Assembly (NCBI GenBank): GCA_938049795.1
Contig: CALLCD010000034.1
Location: 1-6,061, forward strand
Length of the DNA stretch: 6,061 bases
Origin: an uncultured Hyphomonadaceae bacterium
GTDB lineage: Bacteria; Pseudomonadota; Alphaproteobacteria; Caulobacterales; Hyphomonadaceae
Direction: 5' to 3'
Position 1 is the stretch's first letter. Each line of letters starts with the position of its first letter. Position numbers and translations under genes: made by a program. Of this stretch, positions 1 through 5,960 are shown in pieces. The notes beneath the pieces were generated by a model that saw only the letters and a list, made by a program, of their open reading frames with translations, had not been told where the DNA came from and did not search any database.

Positions 1-573
1 ACCGCCAATTGGCGCGTGCCGTATCTCGCGCGCGGCATTGCAGGCGCAGGGCCAAGACTGTCGCTGTCGGAGGTGACCTCTTTCGATCAGAACGATCTGG
101 CCGTGCGGTTTGTGCGCGAGGCGAACCCCTATCAGAGCGTCCAGCGTGCCCTGAAATATGCGGCCATGTTTGTTGGCTTCGTGTTCCTGTCTTACTTCTT
201 GTTCGAGGTGACGAGCGGATTGCGCGCCCATCCGGCGCAATATGTTCTGGTTGGGCTCGCGCAGACGATTTTCTATCTGCTCCTGCTTGCCCTGTCCGAG
301 AAGATCGGCTTTGACCTCGCCTTCATGATTGCCGCCGGCATGACCATCGCGCTGACCTCTGCCTATGCCATGTCGGTGTTCCGCTCGCGCACATATGGTC
401 TGCGCGCGCTGATCATTCTAACGGCGATTTACGGACTGATCTTCATGCTGATGCGTGCCCAGAGCAATGCGCTTCTGGCGGGCGCTTTGGCCAGTTTCGC
501 CGCAATTGGCTACACCATGTATATGACGCGCAATGTCGATTGGTATGGCGACCGGCAGGCTGAACCCGGCTAA
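1..573 (+). CDS. creD: CreD family inner-membrane protein, C-terminal part (5' end outside window)
   Basis: This is the C-terminal 190 residues of a CreD (CreD/YjgN-type cell-envelope integrity) inner-membrane protein; the reading frame is open from base 1 and stops with TAA at 571-573. Seen here: an N-terminal stretch from the end of the periplasmic domain, then the CreD-like segment ANPYQSVQRALKYA (about residues 41-54 of the visible part), followed by about five hydrophobic helices (near 53-70, 80-98, 105-125, 134-152 and 156-176). The HPAQYVLVGLAQTIFYLL block and the terminal RNVDWY are typical of the CreD C-terminal membrane domain. E. coli CreD is about 450 residues, so more than half is missing to the left. 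In enterobacteria creD belongs to the CreBC regulon and affects envelope integrity and beta-lactam response; whether creBC lies to the left cannot be seen. A GTG at position 16 lies in frame but is internal. Family assignment is from recalled motifs, with good certainty. Confidence 0.9.
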   Translation, partial: TANWRVPYLARGIAGAGPRLSLSEVTSFDQNDLAVRFVREANPYQSVQRALKYAAMFVGFVFLSYFLFEVTSGLRAHPAQYVLVGLAQTIFYLLLLALSEKIGFDLAFMIAAGMTIALTSAYAMSVFRSRTYGLRALIILTAIYGLIFMLMRAQSNALLAGALASFAAIGYTMYMTRNVDWYGDRQAEPG

Positions 574-586
574 GAACCCGCCCCAC

Positions 587-625
587 AAAAGAAAGCCGCC
601 CCGATCTGTTCTGGATCGGGGCGGC
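587..625 (-). terminator. Rho-independent terminator of the TM-repeat gene
   Basis: A perfect 12-bp stem pairs 595-606 (GCCGCCCCGATC) with 614-625 around a 7-nt loop. Read on the minus strand, the stem is followed directly by TTTCTTTT (complement of 587-594), the expected U-rich tail. It begins about 30 nt beyond the TAG stop of the minus-strand gene at 655-1839. On the + strand the bases after the stem (TGATTCTGGCAGTCTTT) are only weakly U-rich, so it probably ends creD transcripts less efficiently, although it is placed to serve both convergent genes. Confidence 0.8.
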
Positions 626-654
626 CTGATTCTGGCAGTCTTTAAGCGAGACGC

Positions 655-1839
655 CTATTTCGATGAGCGCAGCTTTTCAAGCTGGGCCGCAGCCCAGTCT
701 TTGCCGCCCCAGCCAAAGGCAATCGCAGCCGCAGCCGCCCCGCCCATGACAAAGTATTCGGCCACATTCAGAATGAACTCGCCACCCGTCGGATCAAGAC
801 CCATGCGCGAAATGCCGAGGATCACCGACAGGATGATGATCACCCATTTGACGAGCCCTGCAGCCACATCGGTTGCGCCTGAGCCAGCGGACGCCATGAG
901 GCCCGTAATCATCCGCGCGAGGAACACGCCTGCAAAGATGATGATCGCACCAAAGGCAATCTGTCCGCCCATTTCGAGCACAATATTGAGCGCACTGGTC
1001 AGCGCCTCGAAATTGAGCACACGCAGCGCCTGGATCAGACCGAGCAACACAATAAAGAAGCTCGCCGCCGACGCGATCAGACCAGATGCGGTCATGCCCT
1101 TGTCAGCGCCTTTCAAGATGCCCAGCTCGGCAATCGCCGCATCCACACCAAAGTTCGGCAGCGTCTTACGAGCAAGCCCCGAGACGAACCGCGCAATGAA
1201 CACGAACAAAGCCATGATGATACCGGCCACCAATATGTTCGGGATCACCCCGACCACATCATCAAGCAGCGCGATGGCAGGGTCCGAGATGGCACTGATG
1301 TCGAGCACTTTAAGCGCTGCAATCCCGCCAATAATCGCAATCATGGCCGAAGCAATGGTCGCCGTAATCCCTGACACATTTACATTGTCACTGGCGAGGC
1401 CAAACTTGGCTGGCATCGGATCCGCAAAGATCAGCACGGATTTGATCGCCTGACGCACAACATTTGCAACAATCATGAACACGCCAAACACGATAACCGC
1501 CGCAATGATCTTCGGCAGATACGCCATGATCTGACCGAGCATCTCGTTGAGCGGATCAACAATTGTGGTCATATCAAGCTTGGTCAGCGCCTGTATCATA
1601 CCGATCAGGATAATCACCCAATAGGCCGCCGTGCCGAGATTAAACCCGAGCGATTTTGCGCCGGGCTCGGCCGTCGTGTTAGCCTTTTTCGCAAGTCCCG
1701 TGGCGTCAATGCCCTTGGCAATCAGTGCGCGCACAATCATTGCCACAATAATCGTGATGACAATAATAATCGCCGCCGCGATCAGCTTGGGCGCATAGTA
1801 GGTCGCCTGCTCGGTCATGTTCGCTAGTAGTTGTTCCAT
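655..1839 (-). CDS. Membrane protein with four tandem 'conserved TM helix' repeats, MscS/CmpX-related
   Basis: A 394-residue, extremely hydrophobic protein built from repeated units. Each unit has a helix starting with P/Q-x-I-x-x-x-I and ending in a basic pair-like segment (about residues 16-40, 108-133, 199-224 and 292-314), then a linker, then a second helix ending in a motif like LIQALRVLNF (about 72-93, 156-185, 254-281 and 326-349). A final half-unit at about 352-380 ends in AFGWGGKDWA, which resembles the FGLGGRDAA turn of MscS-family channels. This pattern fits the 'conserved TM helix' (TM_helix) family that includes Pseudomonas CmpX; such proteins are linked to mechanosensation or envelope stress, but this one has no MscS beta-domain after the last helix. 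About nine TM segments are likely. The ATG at 1837-1839 is chosen because AAGGGG (complement of 1845-1850) sits 5 nt upstream; Met8 is a weaker alternative. The gene lies downstream of the acyltransferase on the same strand, 86 nt apart. Channel activity is inferred only. Confidence 0.82.
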   Translation of the reverse strand: MEQLLANMTEQATYYAPKLIAAAIIIVITIIVAMIVRALIAKGIDATGLAKKANTTAEPGAKSLGFNLGTAAYWVIILIGMIQALTKLDMTTIVDPLNEMLGQIMAYLPKIIAAVIVFGVFMIVANVVRQAIKSVLIFADPMPAKFGLASDNVNVSGITATIASAMIAIIGGIAALKVLDISAISDPAIALLDDVVGVIPNILVAGIIMALFVFIARFVSGLARKTLPNFGVDAAIAELGILKGADKGMTASGLIASAASFFIVLLGLIQALRVLNFEALTSALNIVLEMGGQIAFGAIIIFAGVFLARMITGLMASAGSGATDVAAGLVKWVIIILSVILGISRMGLDPTGGEFILNVAEYFVMGGAAAAAIAFGWGGKDWAAAQLEKLRSSK

Positions 1840-1875
1840 ATTTTCCCCTTTTTAAATTACAAATAGATTGGTACC

Positions 1876-1904
1876 CTATCAGACTGAATATGACCAGCAG
1901 GCAA
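1876..1904 (-). promoter_or_regulatory. Possible sigma70-type promoter for the TM-repeat gene
   Basis: On the minus strand TTGCCT (complement of 1899-1904) and TGATAG (complement of 1876-1881) are separated by exactly 17 nt, in the 86-nt gap between the acyltransferase stop and the TM-repeat start. The -35 matches TTGACA in four positions; the -10 match is poor. If real, the gene can be transcribed independently of the acyltransferase. The leader would be about 30 nt. No hairpin terminator is visible in this gap, so read-through from the upstream gene is also possible. Confidence 0.25.
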
Positions 1905-1925
1905 CAGGCCCGTATTTATTACAGT

Positions 1926-2816
1926 TCACGGCTCAAAGCCCGCCCCCATATCCGCACCGAGTGTTTCTGACACATAAGTCCGCATCCGGTCTGTCAACAA
2001 ATTCAAGTCACCCGCCAATGCTTCGGGCGGAATTTCCGGACCGAACTGCAACACAAAGCGCGCGCGCCTTTTGTTCAAAAGCTCATGAAAAAGCGTAATA
2101 TCGCGCAATTCGGCATTGGTCCGCGCCAGAAAATAATAAAGCTCAGAATTTCGCGCGCCAACATTGAGCGGAATAACCGGCGCCTTTTTCTTGCGCGCCA
2201 GTGCCAACGCGGTCGAATGCCAGACCTGTTCGATCAAAACGCCATCAATCATCCGCGCCAAAGTGCCCGACGGAAAAATCACAACGCACTTCTCCTCGGC
2301 AAACGCCTCCCCGGCCAGCCGCAACGTCTCGCGCGTCTTCGCAGGCGAGCGCTTATCCTTGACCCATTCGACCGGGATCAGCACATCGGCAAATTCCGGA
2401 TTGACCCGCACCGCATCCGCATTGGCAAAAAACACAATGTCCGAGCGCACCCGCCTGAGCGCTTCCCAGACGGCCGCCCCATCAGCCAGCCCCGTCGGAT
2501 GATTGGCCACCACCACCGCACGGCCCGTTTTGGGCAGATGCTGCAAATTATGGATCTGCATATCAAAATCGAGCCGCTCGACCATATAGTCAAACGAGCC
2601 CTGCCCATCGAGCTTAACGAGGTCCTCGGCCATCAGCCGCGCCTTGCGATACCCCAGCAGCCGATAAAGAACCGGACGGACCACCGGCCAACTCCAATGG
2701 CTGACAAAGCTCGGACAGCGCTCCTCGATCAGCACATCGACAATATGCTTGTCCGATTGTGCAGCAGGCACAGCGAAGGCGGAGGCATGGTCAATATCAC
2801 CGCTCGACGTCTTCAT
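1926..2816 (-). CDS. PlsC-like lysophospholipid/glycerol-3-phosphate-type acyltransferase
   Basis: A 296-residue acyltransferase of the PlsC/LPLAT superfamily, which moves fatty acyl groups onto lysophospholipids or related lipids at the inner face of the cytoplasmic membrane. Motif I is VVVANHPTGLADG (about residues 101-113), so His and Asp are separated by five residues rather than the four of classical HX4D enzymes; this spacing with NHPxGxxDG is known from LPLAT subfamilies close to hemolysin/ornithine-lipid acyltransferase proteins. The later motif CVVIFPSGTLAR corresponds to the FPEGTxS block with Ser in place of Glu, and VIPLNVGARNS to the substrate-pocket VIPV motif. No signal peptide or strong TM helix is seen. 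A GTG at 2817-2819 immediately precedes the chosen ATG; AAGGAG (complement of 2823-2828) lies 6 nt from the ATG but only 3 nt from the GTG, favouring ATG. It lies upstream of the TM-repeat gene and divergent from the response regulator. The exact acceptor lipid cannot be told; the superfamily is secure. Confidence 0.88.
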   Translation of the reverse strand: MKTSSGDIDHASAFAVPAAQSDKHIVDVLIEERCPSFVSHWSWPVVRPVLYRLLGYRKARLMAEDLVKLDGQGSFDYMVERLDFDMQIHNLQHLPKTGRAVVVANHPTGLADGAAVWEALRRVRSDIVFFANADAVRVNPEFADVLIPVEWVKDKRSPAKTRETLRLAGEAFAEEKCVVIFPSGTLARMIDGVLIEQVWHSTALALARKKKAPVIPLNVGARNSELYYFLARTNAELRDITLFHELLNKRRARFVLQFGPEIPPEALAGDLNLLTDRMRTYVSETLGADMGAGFEP

Positions 2817-2822
2817 CACACG

Positions 2823-2828
2823 CTCCTT
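2823..2828 (-). promoter_or_regulatory. Strong Shine-Dalgarno site deciding the acyltransferase start
   Basis: AAGGAG on the minus strand lies 6 nt before ATG (2814-2816) and 3 nt before the adjacent in-frame GTG (2817-2819). The normal spacing makes ATG the likelier initiator; the two choices differ by one residue. Confidence 0.7.
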
Positions 2829-2889
2829 GCCCGGGCGCTCGCCGGTTCATCAGCCGCCCCATTTCTCGGGCGCACAATAGCTGATCCGA

Positions 2890-2895
2890 ATTATA
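2890..2895 (-). promoter_or_regulatory. Perfect -10 element (TATAAT) facing the acyltransferase gene
   Basis: The minus strand reads TATAAT here, inside the A+T-rich part of the divergent intergenic region. Transcription would begin near 2883 and give a leader of about 65 nt before the ATG at 2816. The best -35-like hexamer, TTGCCG (complement of 2916-2921), is 20 nt away, longer than the usual 16-18, so the promoter would be weak, activator-dependent or read from a different -35. The same bases on the + strand give TATAAC (2892-2897), but no -35 is found there. Confidence 0.4.
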
Positions 2896-3043
2896 ACGCA
2901 AAAACTGCCAAAAAGCGGCAAATTAAACCTTTCGGTCACTTTCGCTTTACCGATCAGCAATCTCACGCTGGCATATTTGCCCTTCGGTACGGAGCGGGCT
3001 GCTCCAGAACATCAGATTTATTAGAGTAAGTGAGAGTAGACGT

Positions 3044-3475
3044 ATGAAAGTTCTTTGGGTTGAGGATCACGAACCGGTTCGGGACATGCTGGCCATTGCC
3101 GCAGACAAAGCGGCGCGCAATCGGGTGCAGGTGGATCTCGTCATGGCTTCGACCCTGATGGAGGCTGAAAACCGCCTCCGGCTTGAACGCTTCGATCTGG
3201 TCGTGCTCGACCTCACCCTGCCTGACAGTTTCGACGGCGAGATGACAATTGCGCGCGCGGCCAATATGGGCAATTTCCGCATCGCCGTTGTCTCCGGAAG
3301 CGAAGACCGCGACGAAGCGGTGGCGGGCGCGGTGCGCTGCGGCTGCAATATCGCCCCACAAGCTGTGGCCAAAGCCTCTTTGCCGTTTAACCGCTTCATC
3401 CAGCGGCCCCAGACCTTCCACGATTTCCTCTCCGATCTCATGCCCGACGCGCCAGCGCTCGAGAAAGTTGCCTAA
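3044..3475 (+). CDS. Single-domain response regulator (receiver domain only)
   Basis: A 143-residue CheY-like receiver without a DNA-binding or enzymatic output domain. Seen: beta1 KVLWVEDHE with the acidic pair Glu7-Asp8, the predicted phospho-acceptor Asp56 in DLVVLDLTLPD, and the switch Ser84 in AVVSGS. The usual conserved lysine followed by proline is not at its normal spacing; after Cys-Gly (99-100) comes CNIAPQAVAKASLPF, where Lys110 may take the role after a short insertion. Residues from about 125 on form a short tail. Such proteins relay phosphate within a phosphorelay or act by protein-protein contact; no histidine kinase is in the window. Start ATG has a modest GAGAG (3032-3036) 7 nt upstream. 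It is followed 68 nt later by the rhomboid gene on the same strand, so co-transcription is possible. Receiver-fold assignment is firm; partner and output are unknown. Confidence 0.9.
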   Translation: MKVLWVEDHEPVRDMLAIAADKAARNRVQVDLVMASTLMEAENRLRLERFDLVVLDLTLPDSFDGEMTIARAANMGNFRIAVVSGSEDRDEAVAGAVRCGCNIAPQAVAKASLPFNRFIQRPQTFHDFLSDLMPDAPALEKVA

Positions 3476-3543
3476 AGGTCCGCCGACCGGCGCGTAAAGC
3501 TCTGCCCTTGCGCTTTGCCGGTTTAGCCGCCAAACGGTAAATT

Positions 3544-4164
3544 ATGGAATTTCTCGCCTCCCCCCTCACTTACGCGCTGCTGGCGGCCAATATCATATTG
3601 AGCCTGATGGCGTTTGGCGATGAGCTCTTTCTCAATAAGGGACTGTTCATTGTCGGCCCGATTTTGCAGGACAAACAATATTACCGGCTGGTCTCGTCGG
3701 GCTTCCTGCATGGCAGCCAGGGGCACCTGCTCGTCAATATGCTGACGCTGTTCTTTTTTGGGCCACCGCTGGAAGGTATTCTCGGCACCGGCCTGTTCGC
3801 CGTTATCTATTTCATCAGCCTGCTTGGCGGTAGCCTCTGGTCCTTGATGGAGAACCGCCGCAATCCGCGCTATTCGGCGCTTGGAGCCTCGGGCGCAATT
3901 TCGGGCGTGCTGATCTCGTTTTCCCTGTTTGCACCGTTCAGCACACTCCTCTTATTCTTTGTCCTGCCCATGCCCGCCATTGTGTTTACCGCGCTTTATA
4001 TCGGCTACAGCATGTATGCGTCCGTCTACCAAAAAAACTCACGCATCGGTCATGACGCCCACCTTGGCGGCGCGTTGGCGGGGGGGCTGGCAACCGTGCT
4101 CCTCGTCCCGGGCGTCTGGGGCGGGTTCATCAAAGCGATCGAAAGCGTTCTGGGGATGGGCTAG
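3544..4164 (+). CDS. Rhomboid family intramembrane serine protease
   Basis: A 206-residue polytopic membrane protein that should cleave substrate TM segments within the lipid bilayer. The rhomboid signature is complete: HLLVN with His61 and Asn65 in the second helix (oxyanion-hole region, like GlpG H150/N154), catalytic Ser116 in GASGAISG, and catalytic His173 in HDAHLGGALAGG, with the GxxxG-like packing typical of the last helix. About six TM helices are expected (near 8-24, 59-74, 82-101, 113-130, 134-158 and 173-189). The size fits the minimal six-TM bacterial form without a cytosolic N-terminal domain. ATG at 3544 is the earliest start: a stop codon (TAA, 3538-3540) lies in frame just upstream, and no strong ribosome-binding site is seen. 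Its TAG stop is 3 nt from the zapE start, suggesting translational coupling. The physiological substrate is unknown. Confidence 0.93.
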   Translation: MEFLASPLTYALLAANIILSLMAFGDELFLNKGLFIVGPILQDKQYYRLVSSGFLHGSQGHLLVNMLTLFFFGPPLEGILGTGLFAVIYFISLLGGSLWSLMENRRNPRYSALGASGAISGVLISFSLFAPFSTLLLFFVLPMPAIVFTALYIGYSMYASVYQKNSRIGHDAHLGGALAGGLATVLLVPGVWGGFIKAIESVLGMG

Positions 4165-4167
4165 AGC

Positions 4168-5316
4168 ATGGGCGCGGTGGCAGACGCATATGCGCGCCTA
4201 CTCTCCGATGGCACCATGCAGCCCGACCCCGAACAGGCCGCAACCCTTGCCCGTCTCGATACGCTCTCCGCTGCCCTCGTCGCTGCCGCCCCCCGCCTCT
4301 TCCGCAAACCCGAACCGCCAAACGGGCTTTATATCTGGGGCGATGTCGGACGCGGCAAGTCGATGCTGATGGATCTCTTCTTCCAGCACACGCCCGTCAA
4401 AAGCAAAATGCGCATCCACTTCCACGCCTTCATGCAGGACACCCACGCCTTCCTCAACTATTGGCGCAGCCTGTCGGACAAAGAGAAAAAGCGCAGCCAG
4501 TGGCGCGTGCGCGGCGAACCGCTCGACGATCCCATCGGCCCCGCCGCCGCCAAGATCGCCGCCCATGCAAAACTCCTCTGCTTTGACGAGTTCCAAGTCA
4601 CCCAGATCACAGACGCCATGATCCTCTCGCGCCTGTTCGATGCCCTGTTTGCACGCGGCATCACAATGGTCTCAACCTCCAACAGACCGCCCGACGATCT
4701 CTATAAGGATGGTCTGAACCGGCAGCATTTTACCCCCTTTATCGAACGGCTGAAGCAAAAGTGCGACACGCTGAACCTCACGGCCGAACGCGACTACCGG
4801 CTCGACCGGCTCTGCGAAGCCCCCGTCTGGTATGCCCCGCTTGGCCCCGATGCAGACGCGGCGCTCGACGCAGCATGGTCGCGGCTGACCCTGGACGCAA
4901 AGCCCGAAACCCTCAGCCTCAACATCAATGGCCGCACCCTGCCCGTCCCCGCCCATGCCGCAGGGCTCGCCCGTTTTGACTTTGCAGACCTGTGCGCCCG
5001 CCCGCTTGGCCCAGCCGATTATCTCGCCATTGCCGCACGGTTCCACACGGTCCTGATTGACCGCATCCCCAAGCTCAGCCCTGAAAACAAGAATGAAGCC
5101 ATCCGCTTTGTCACGCTGATTGATGCGCTCTATGAAGCCAAAACCAATCTCGTCGCCTCCGCCGCCGCCGAGCCCGACGCGCTCTACACCAAGGGCGATG
5201 GCAGTTTCGAGTTCCAACGCACCGCCAGCCGCCTCTTCGAAATGCGCTCCACCGAATATTTCGCGCAAGAGCGGGCTACCGAGCCGGCCGAACCATCCCC
5301 GCCTACCCCATCCTGA
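4168..5316 (+). CDS. zapE: Cell division protein ZapE (AFG1-like ATPase)
   Basis: A 382-residue P-loop ATPase of the AFG1/ZapE family. Bacterial ZapE associates with the FtsZ ring and influences constriction, and the mitochondrial homologue AFG1/LACE1 takes part in turnover of membrane-complex subunits. Seen: the family N-terminus AYARLLSDGTMQPDPEQA, Walker A GDVGRGKS (58-65), the HFHAFMQDTH block (84-93), Walker B LLCFDEFQV (136-144) with Asp140-Glu141, sensor-like STSNRPPDDLY (169-179), and the C-terminal RTASRLFEMRSTEY (351-364). The length fits the family. Residues after about 365 form a Pro/Glu-rich tail. The ATG at 4168 follows the rhomboid stop by 3 nt and keeps the conserved N-terminus; only a weak GGGG (4152-4155) precedes it, so initiation probably depends on ribosomes finishing the rhomboid. 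The stop is 9 nt from that of the convergent gene. Confidence 0.95.
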   Translation: MGAVADAYARLLSDGTMQPDPEQAATLARLDTLSAALVAAAPRLFRKPEPPNGLYIWGDVGRGKSMLMDLFFQHTPVKSKMRIHFHAFMQDTHAFLNYWRSLSDKEKKRSQWRVRGEPLDDPIGPAAAKIAAHAKLLCFDEFQVTQITDAMILSRLFDALFARGITMVSTSNRPPDDLYKDGLNRQHFTPFIERLKQKCDTLNLTAERDYRLDRLCEAPVWYAPLGPDADAALDAAWSRLTLDAKPETLSLNINGRTLPVPAHAAGLARFDFADLCARPLGPADYLAIAARFHTVLIDRIPKLSPENKNEAIRFVTLIDALYEAKTNLVASAAAEPDALYTKGDGSFEFQRTASRLFEMRSTEYFAQERATEPAEPSPPTPS

Positions 5317-5325
5317 TACAGCAGA

Positions 5326-5853
5326 TCACACAGCCAAATCGTCTTCAATGGCGTCGTTTTCCGGTCGCTTACGGAAAATAAACATCAGAATGCCGAGGAT
5401 CACGAGCAGGGTGAACGCGGGCGCAATCGCGCTATACCATTTGAACGCCCGGCCACTTTCCGGCCCCTGATAGCGGACCGCGTTCATAATGGTGCCCGAC
5501 GCCACGCCGACCGGCACGCTGTCACCAATGAAATACTTGTCATAGACTGCCTCGGACACCGAAATGCGGTGCACCCCCTCAGGCAAACTGGCTTCATAAA
5601 CCTCCGATGTGGTGACATTGCCAACGAGCGACACGTCTATCTCATGGTCACCGATACACGTGTCCGAGCCTTCTGTCGCAATCGCACACCAAAAGCCGAT
5701 GGCCGAGGCCGTTTGTTGCTCATGATTAAAATCATAGATCAGCCTGTCATACGCATCGAGATTGCCGAACACGAGCGCCGCAAAGCCGCCCAGTATCCAT
5801 TTCCAAAATCCGCCGCCAGAGCTTTCGCGTCCGGAACTTCTCCCTTTGGCCAT
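5326..5853 (-). CDS. Unrecognised two-TM membrane protein with a periplasmic domain
   Basis: A 175-residue protein whose family I do not recognise. Seen: a short basic, Gly/Ser-rich N-terminus (KGRSSGRESSGGG), a hydrophobic helix at about 15-30, a polar region of roughly 110 residues, a second helix at about 140-160, then RKRP and an acidic C-terminal tail (ENDAIEDD). The positive-inside rule puts both ends in the cytoplasm and residues 31-139 in the periplasm. That region holds the only two cysteines (56 and 66), which could form a disulfide, and a likely beta-rich stretch. The arrangement recalls small two-TM proteins such as DUF3592 members, but I see no diagnostic motif. The start is well supported by GAGGAGGG (complement of 5858-5865), 4 nt from the ATG. 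It is convergent with zapE and divergent from the serine hydrolase gene. That it is a real gene is likely; function is unknown. Confidence 0.8.
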   Translation of the reverse strand: MAKGRSSGRESSGGGFWKWILGGFAALVFGNLDAYDRLIYDFNHEQQTASAIGFWCAIATEGSDTCIGDHEIDVSLVGNVTTSEVYEASLPEGVHRISVSEAVYDKYFIGDSVPVGVASGTIMNAVRYQGPESGRAFKWYSAIAPAFTLLVILGILMFIFRKRPENDAIEDDLAV

Positions 5854-5875
5854 AAGACCCTCCTCTTCCCTTGAT

Positions 5876-5894
5876 TGAAATCTGGCGCATTTCA
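5876..5894. repeat. Inverted repeat TGAAAT-N7-ATTTCA, possible operator
   Basis: Two perfect 6-bp arms (5876-5881 and 5889-5894) are separated by 7 bp, a 19-bp dyad in the 107-bp divergent region between the two-TM protein gene and the serine hydrolase gene. It overlaps the proposed leftward promoter, a position suited to a repressor. The size and symmetry suit a dimeric regulator, but one 6-bp dyad could occur by chance, and no regulator gene is adjacent. Confidence 0.3.
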
Positions 5895-5907
5895 GGAAGC
5901 TTGTCCA
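5879..5907 (-). promoter_or_regulatory. Possible promoter of the two-TM protein gene
   Basis: On the minus strand TGGACA (complement of 5902-5907, five of six matches to TTGACA) is followed after 17 nt by CAGATT (complement of 5879-5884, three of six matches to TATAAT). Transcription would begin about 20 nt upstream of the ATG, leaving room for the strong ribosome-binding site. The inverted repeat at 5876-5894 overlaps its -10 and spacer. Confidence 0.3.
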
Positions 5908-5960
5908 CCATCGCGCCTTACCCCTTCCCTGAACCCGCCCCAGCGCCTATACCCCGCGCC

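Larger units (their letters stand above)
2817..3043. other. Divergent intergenic control region
   Basis: These 227 bp separate the minus-strand acyltransferase from the plus-strand response regulator and hold no convincing gene. The middle (about 2885-2935) is clearly richer in A+T than its flanks and carries the TATAAT for the leftward gene plus a short TGCC/GGCA inverted repeat (2906-2909 with 2917-2920). Nearer the response regulator is GGAGC/GCTCC (2991-2995 with 3001-3005), a 5-bp stem that would lie in the leader. I could not identify a convincing -35/-10 pair for the rightward gene. Confidence 0.6.

Noticed and set aside
533..1453. Long + strand open frame of 306 codons
   Set aside because: It lies antisense to the TM-repeat gene, its product is low-complexity Ala/Pro/Met/Ile-rich with no motifs, and the opposite strand encodes a clear repeat protein with a ribosome-binding site and terminator.
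2906..2920. TGCC/GGCA inverted repeat in the divergent region as a terminator or operator
   Set aside because: Four-bp arms are too short to set apart from chance.
2991..3005. GGAGC/GCTCC hairpin as a riboswitch or attenuator in the response regulator leader
   Set aside because: The stem is only 5 bp with a 5-nt loop, has no U-tract, and no alternative pairing was seen.
2085..3029. Long + strand open frame of 314 codons
   Set aside because: It is antisense to the acyltransferase, is rich in Arg, His and Pro, has no recognisable domain, and runs across the divergent control region.
2963..3421. Minus-strand open frame of 152 codons
   Set aside because: It is a shadow of the response regulator gene; no domain is seen in it.
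3482..3493. CGCCG/CGGCG palindrome after the response regulator as a terminator
   Set aside because: The loop would be 2 nt and no T-run follows, so it does not form a normal rho-independent terminator.
3515..3543. TTGCCG-N17-TAAATT as a promoter of the rhomboid gene
   Set aside because: Its hexamers and spacing look acceptable, but transcription would begin about 7 nt after the -10, inside the coding region past the ATG at 3544, and no earlier part of the protein could then be made.
4672..5268. Minus-strand open frame of 198 codons
   Set aside because: It mirrors zapE, whose conserved motifs continue throughout this stretch; the product is Gly-rich without motifs.
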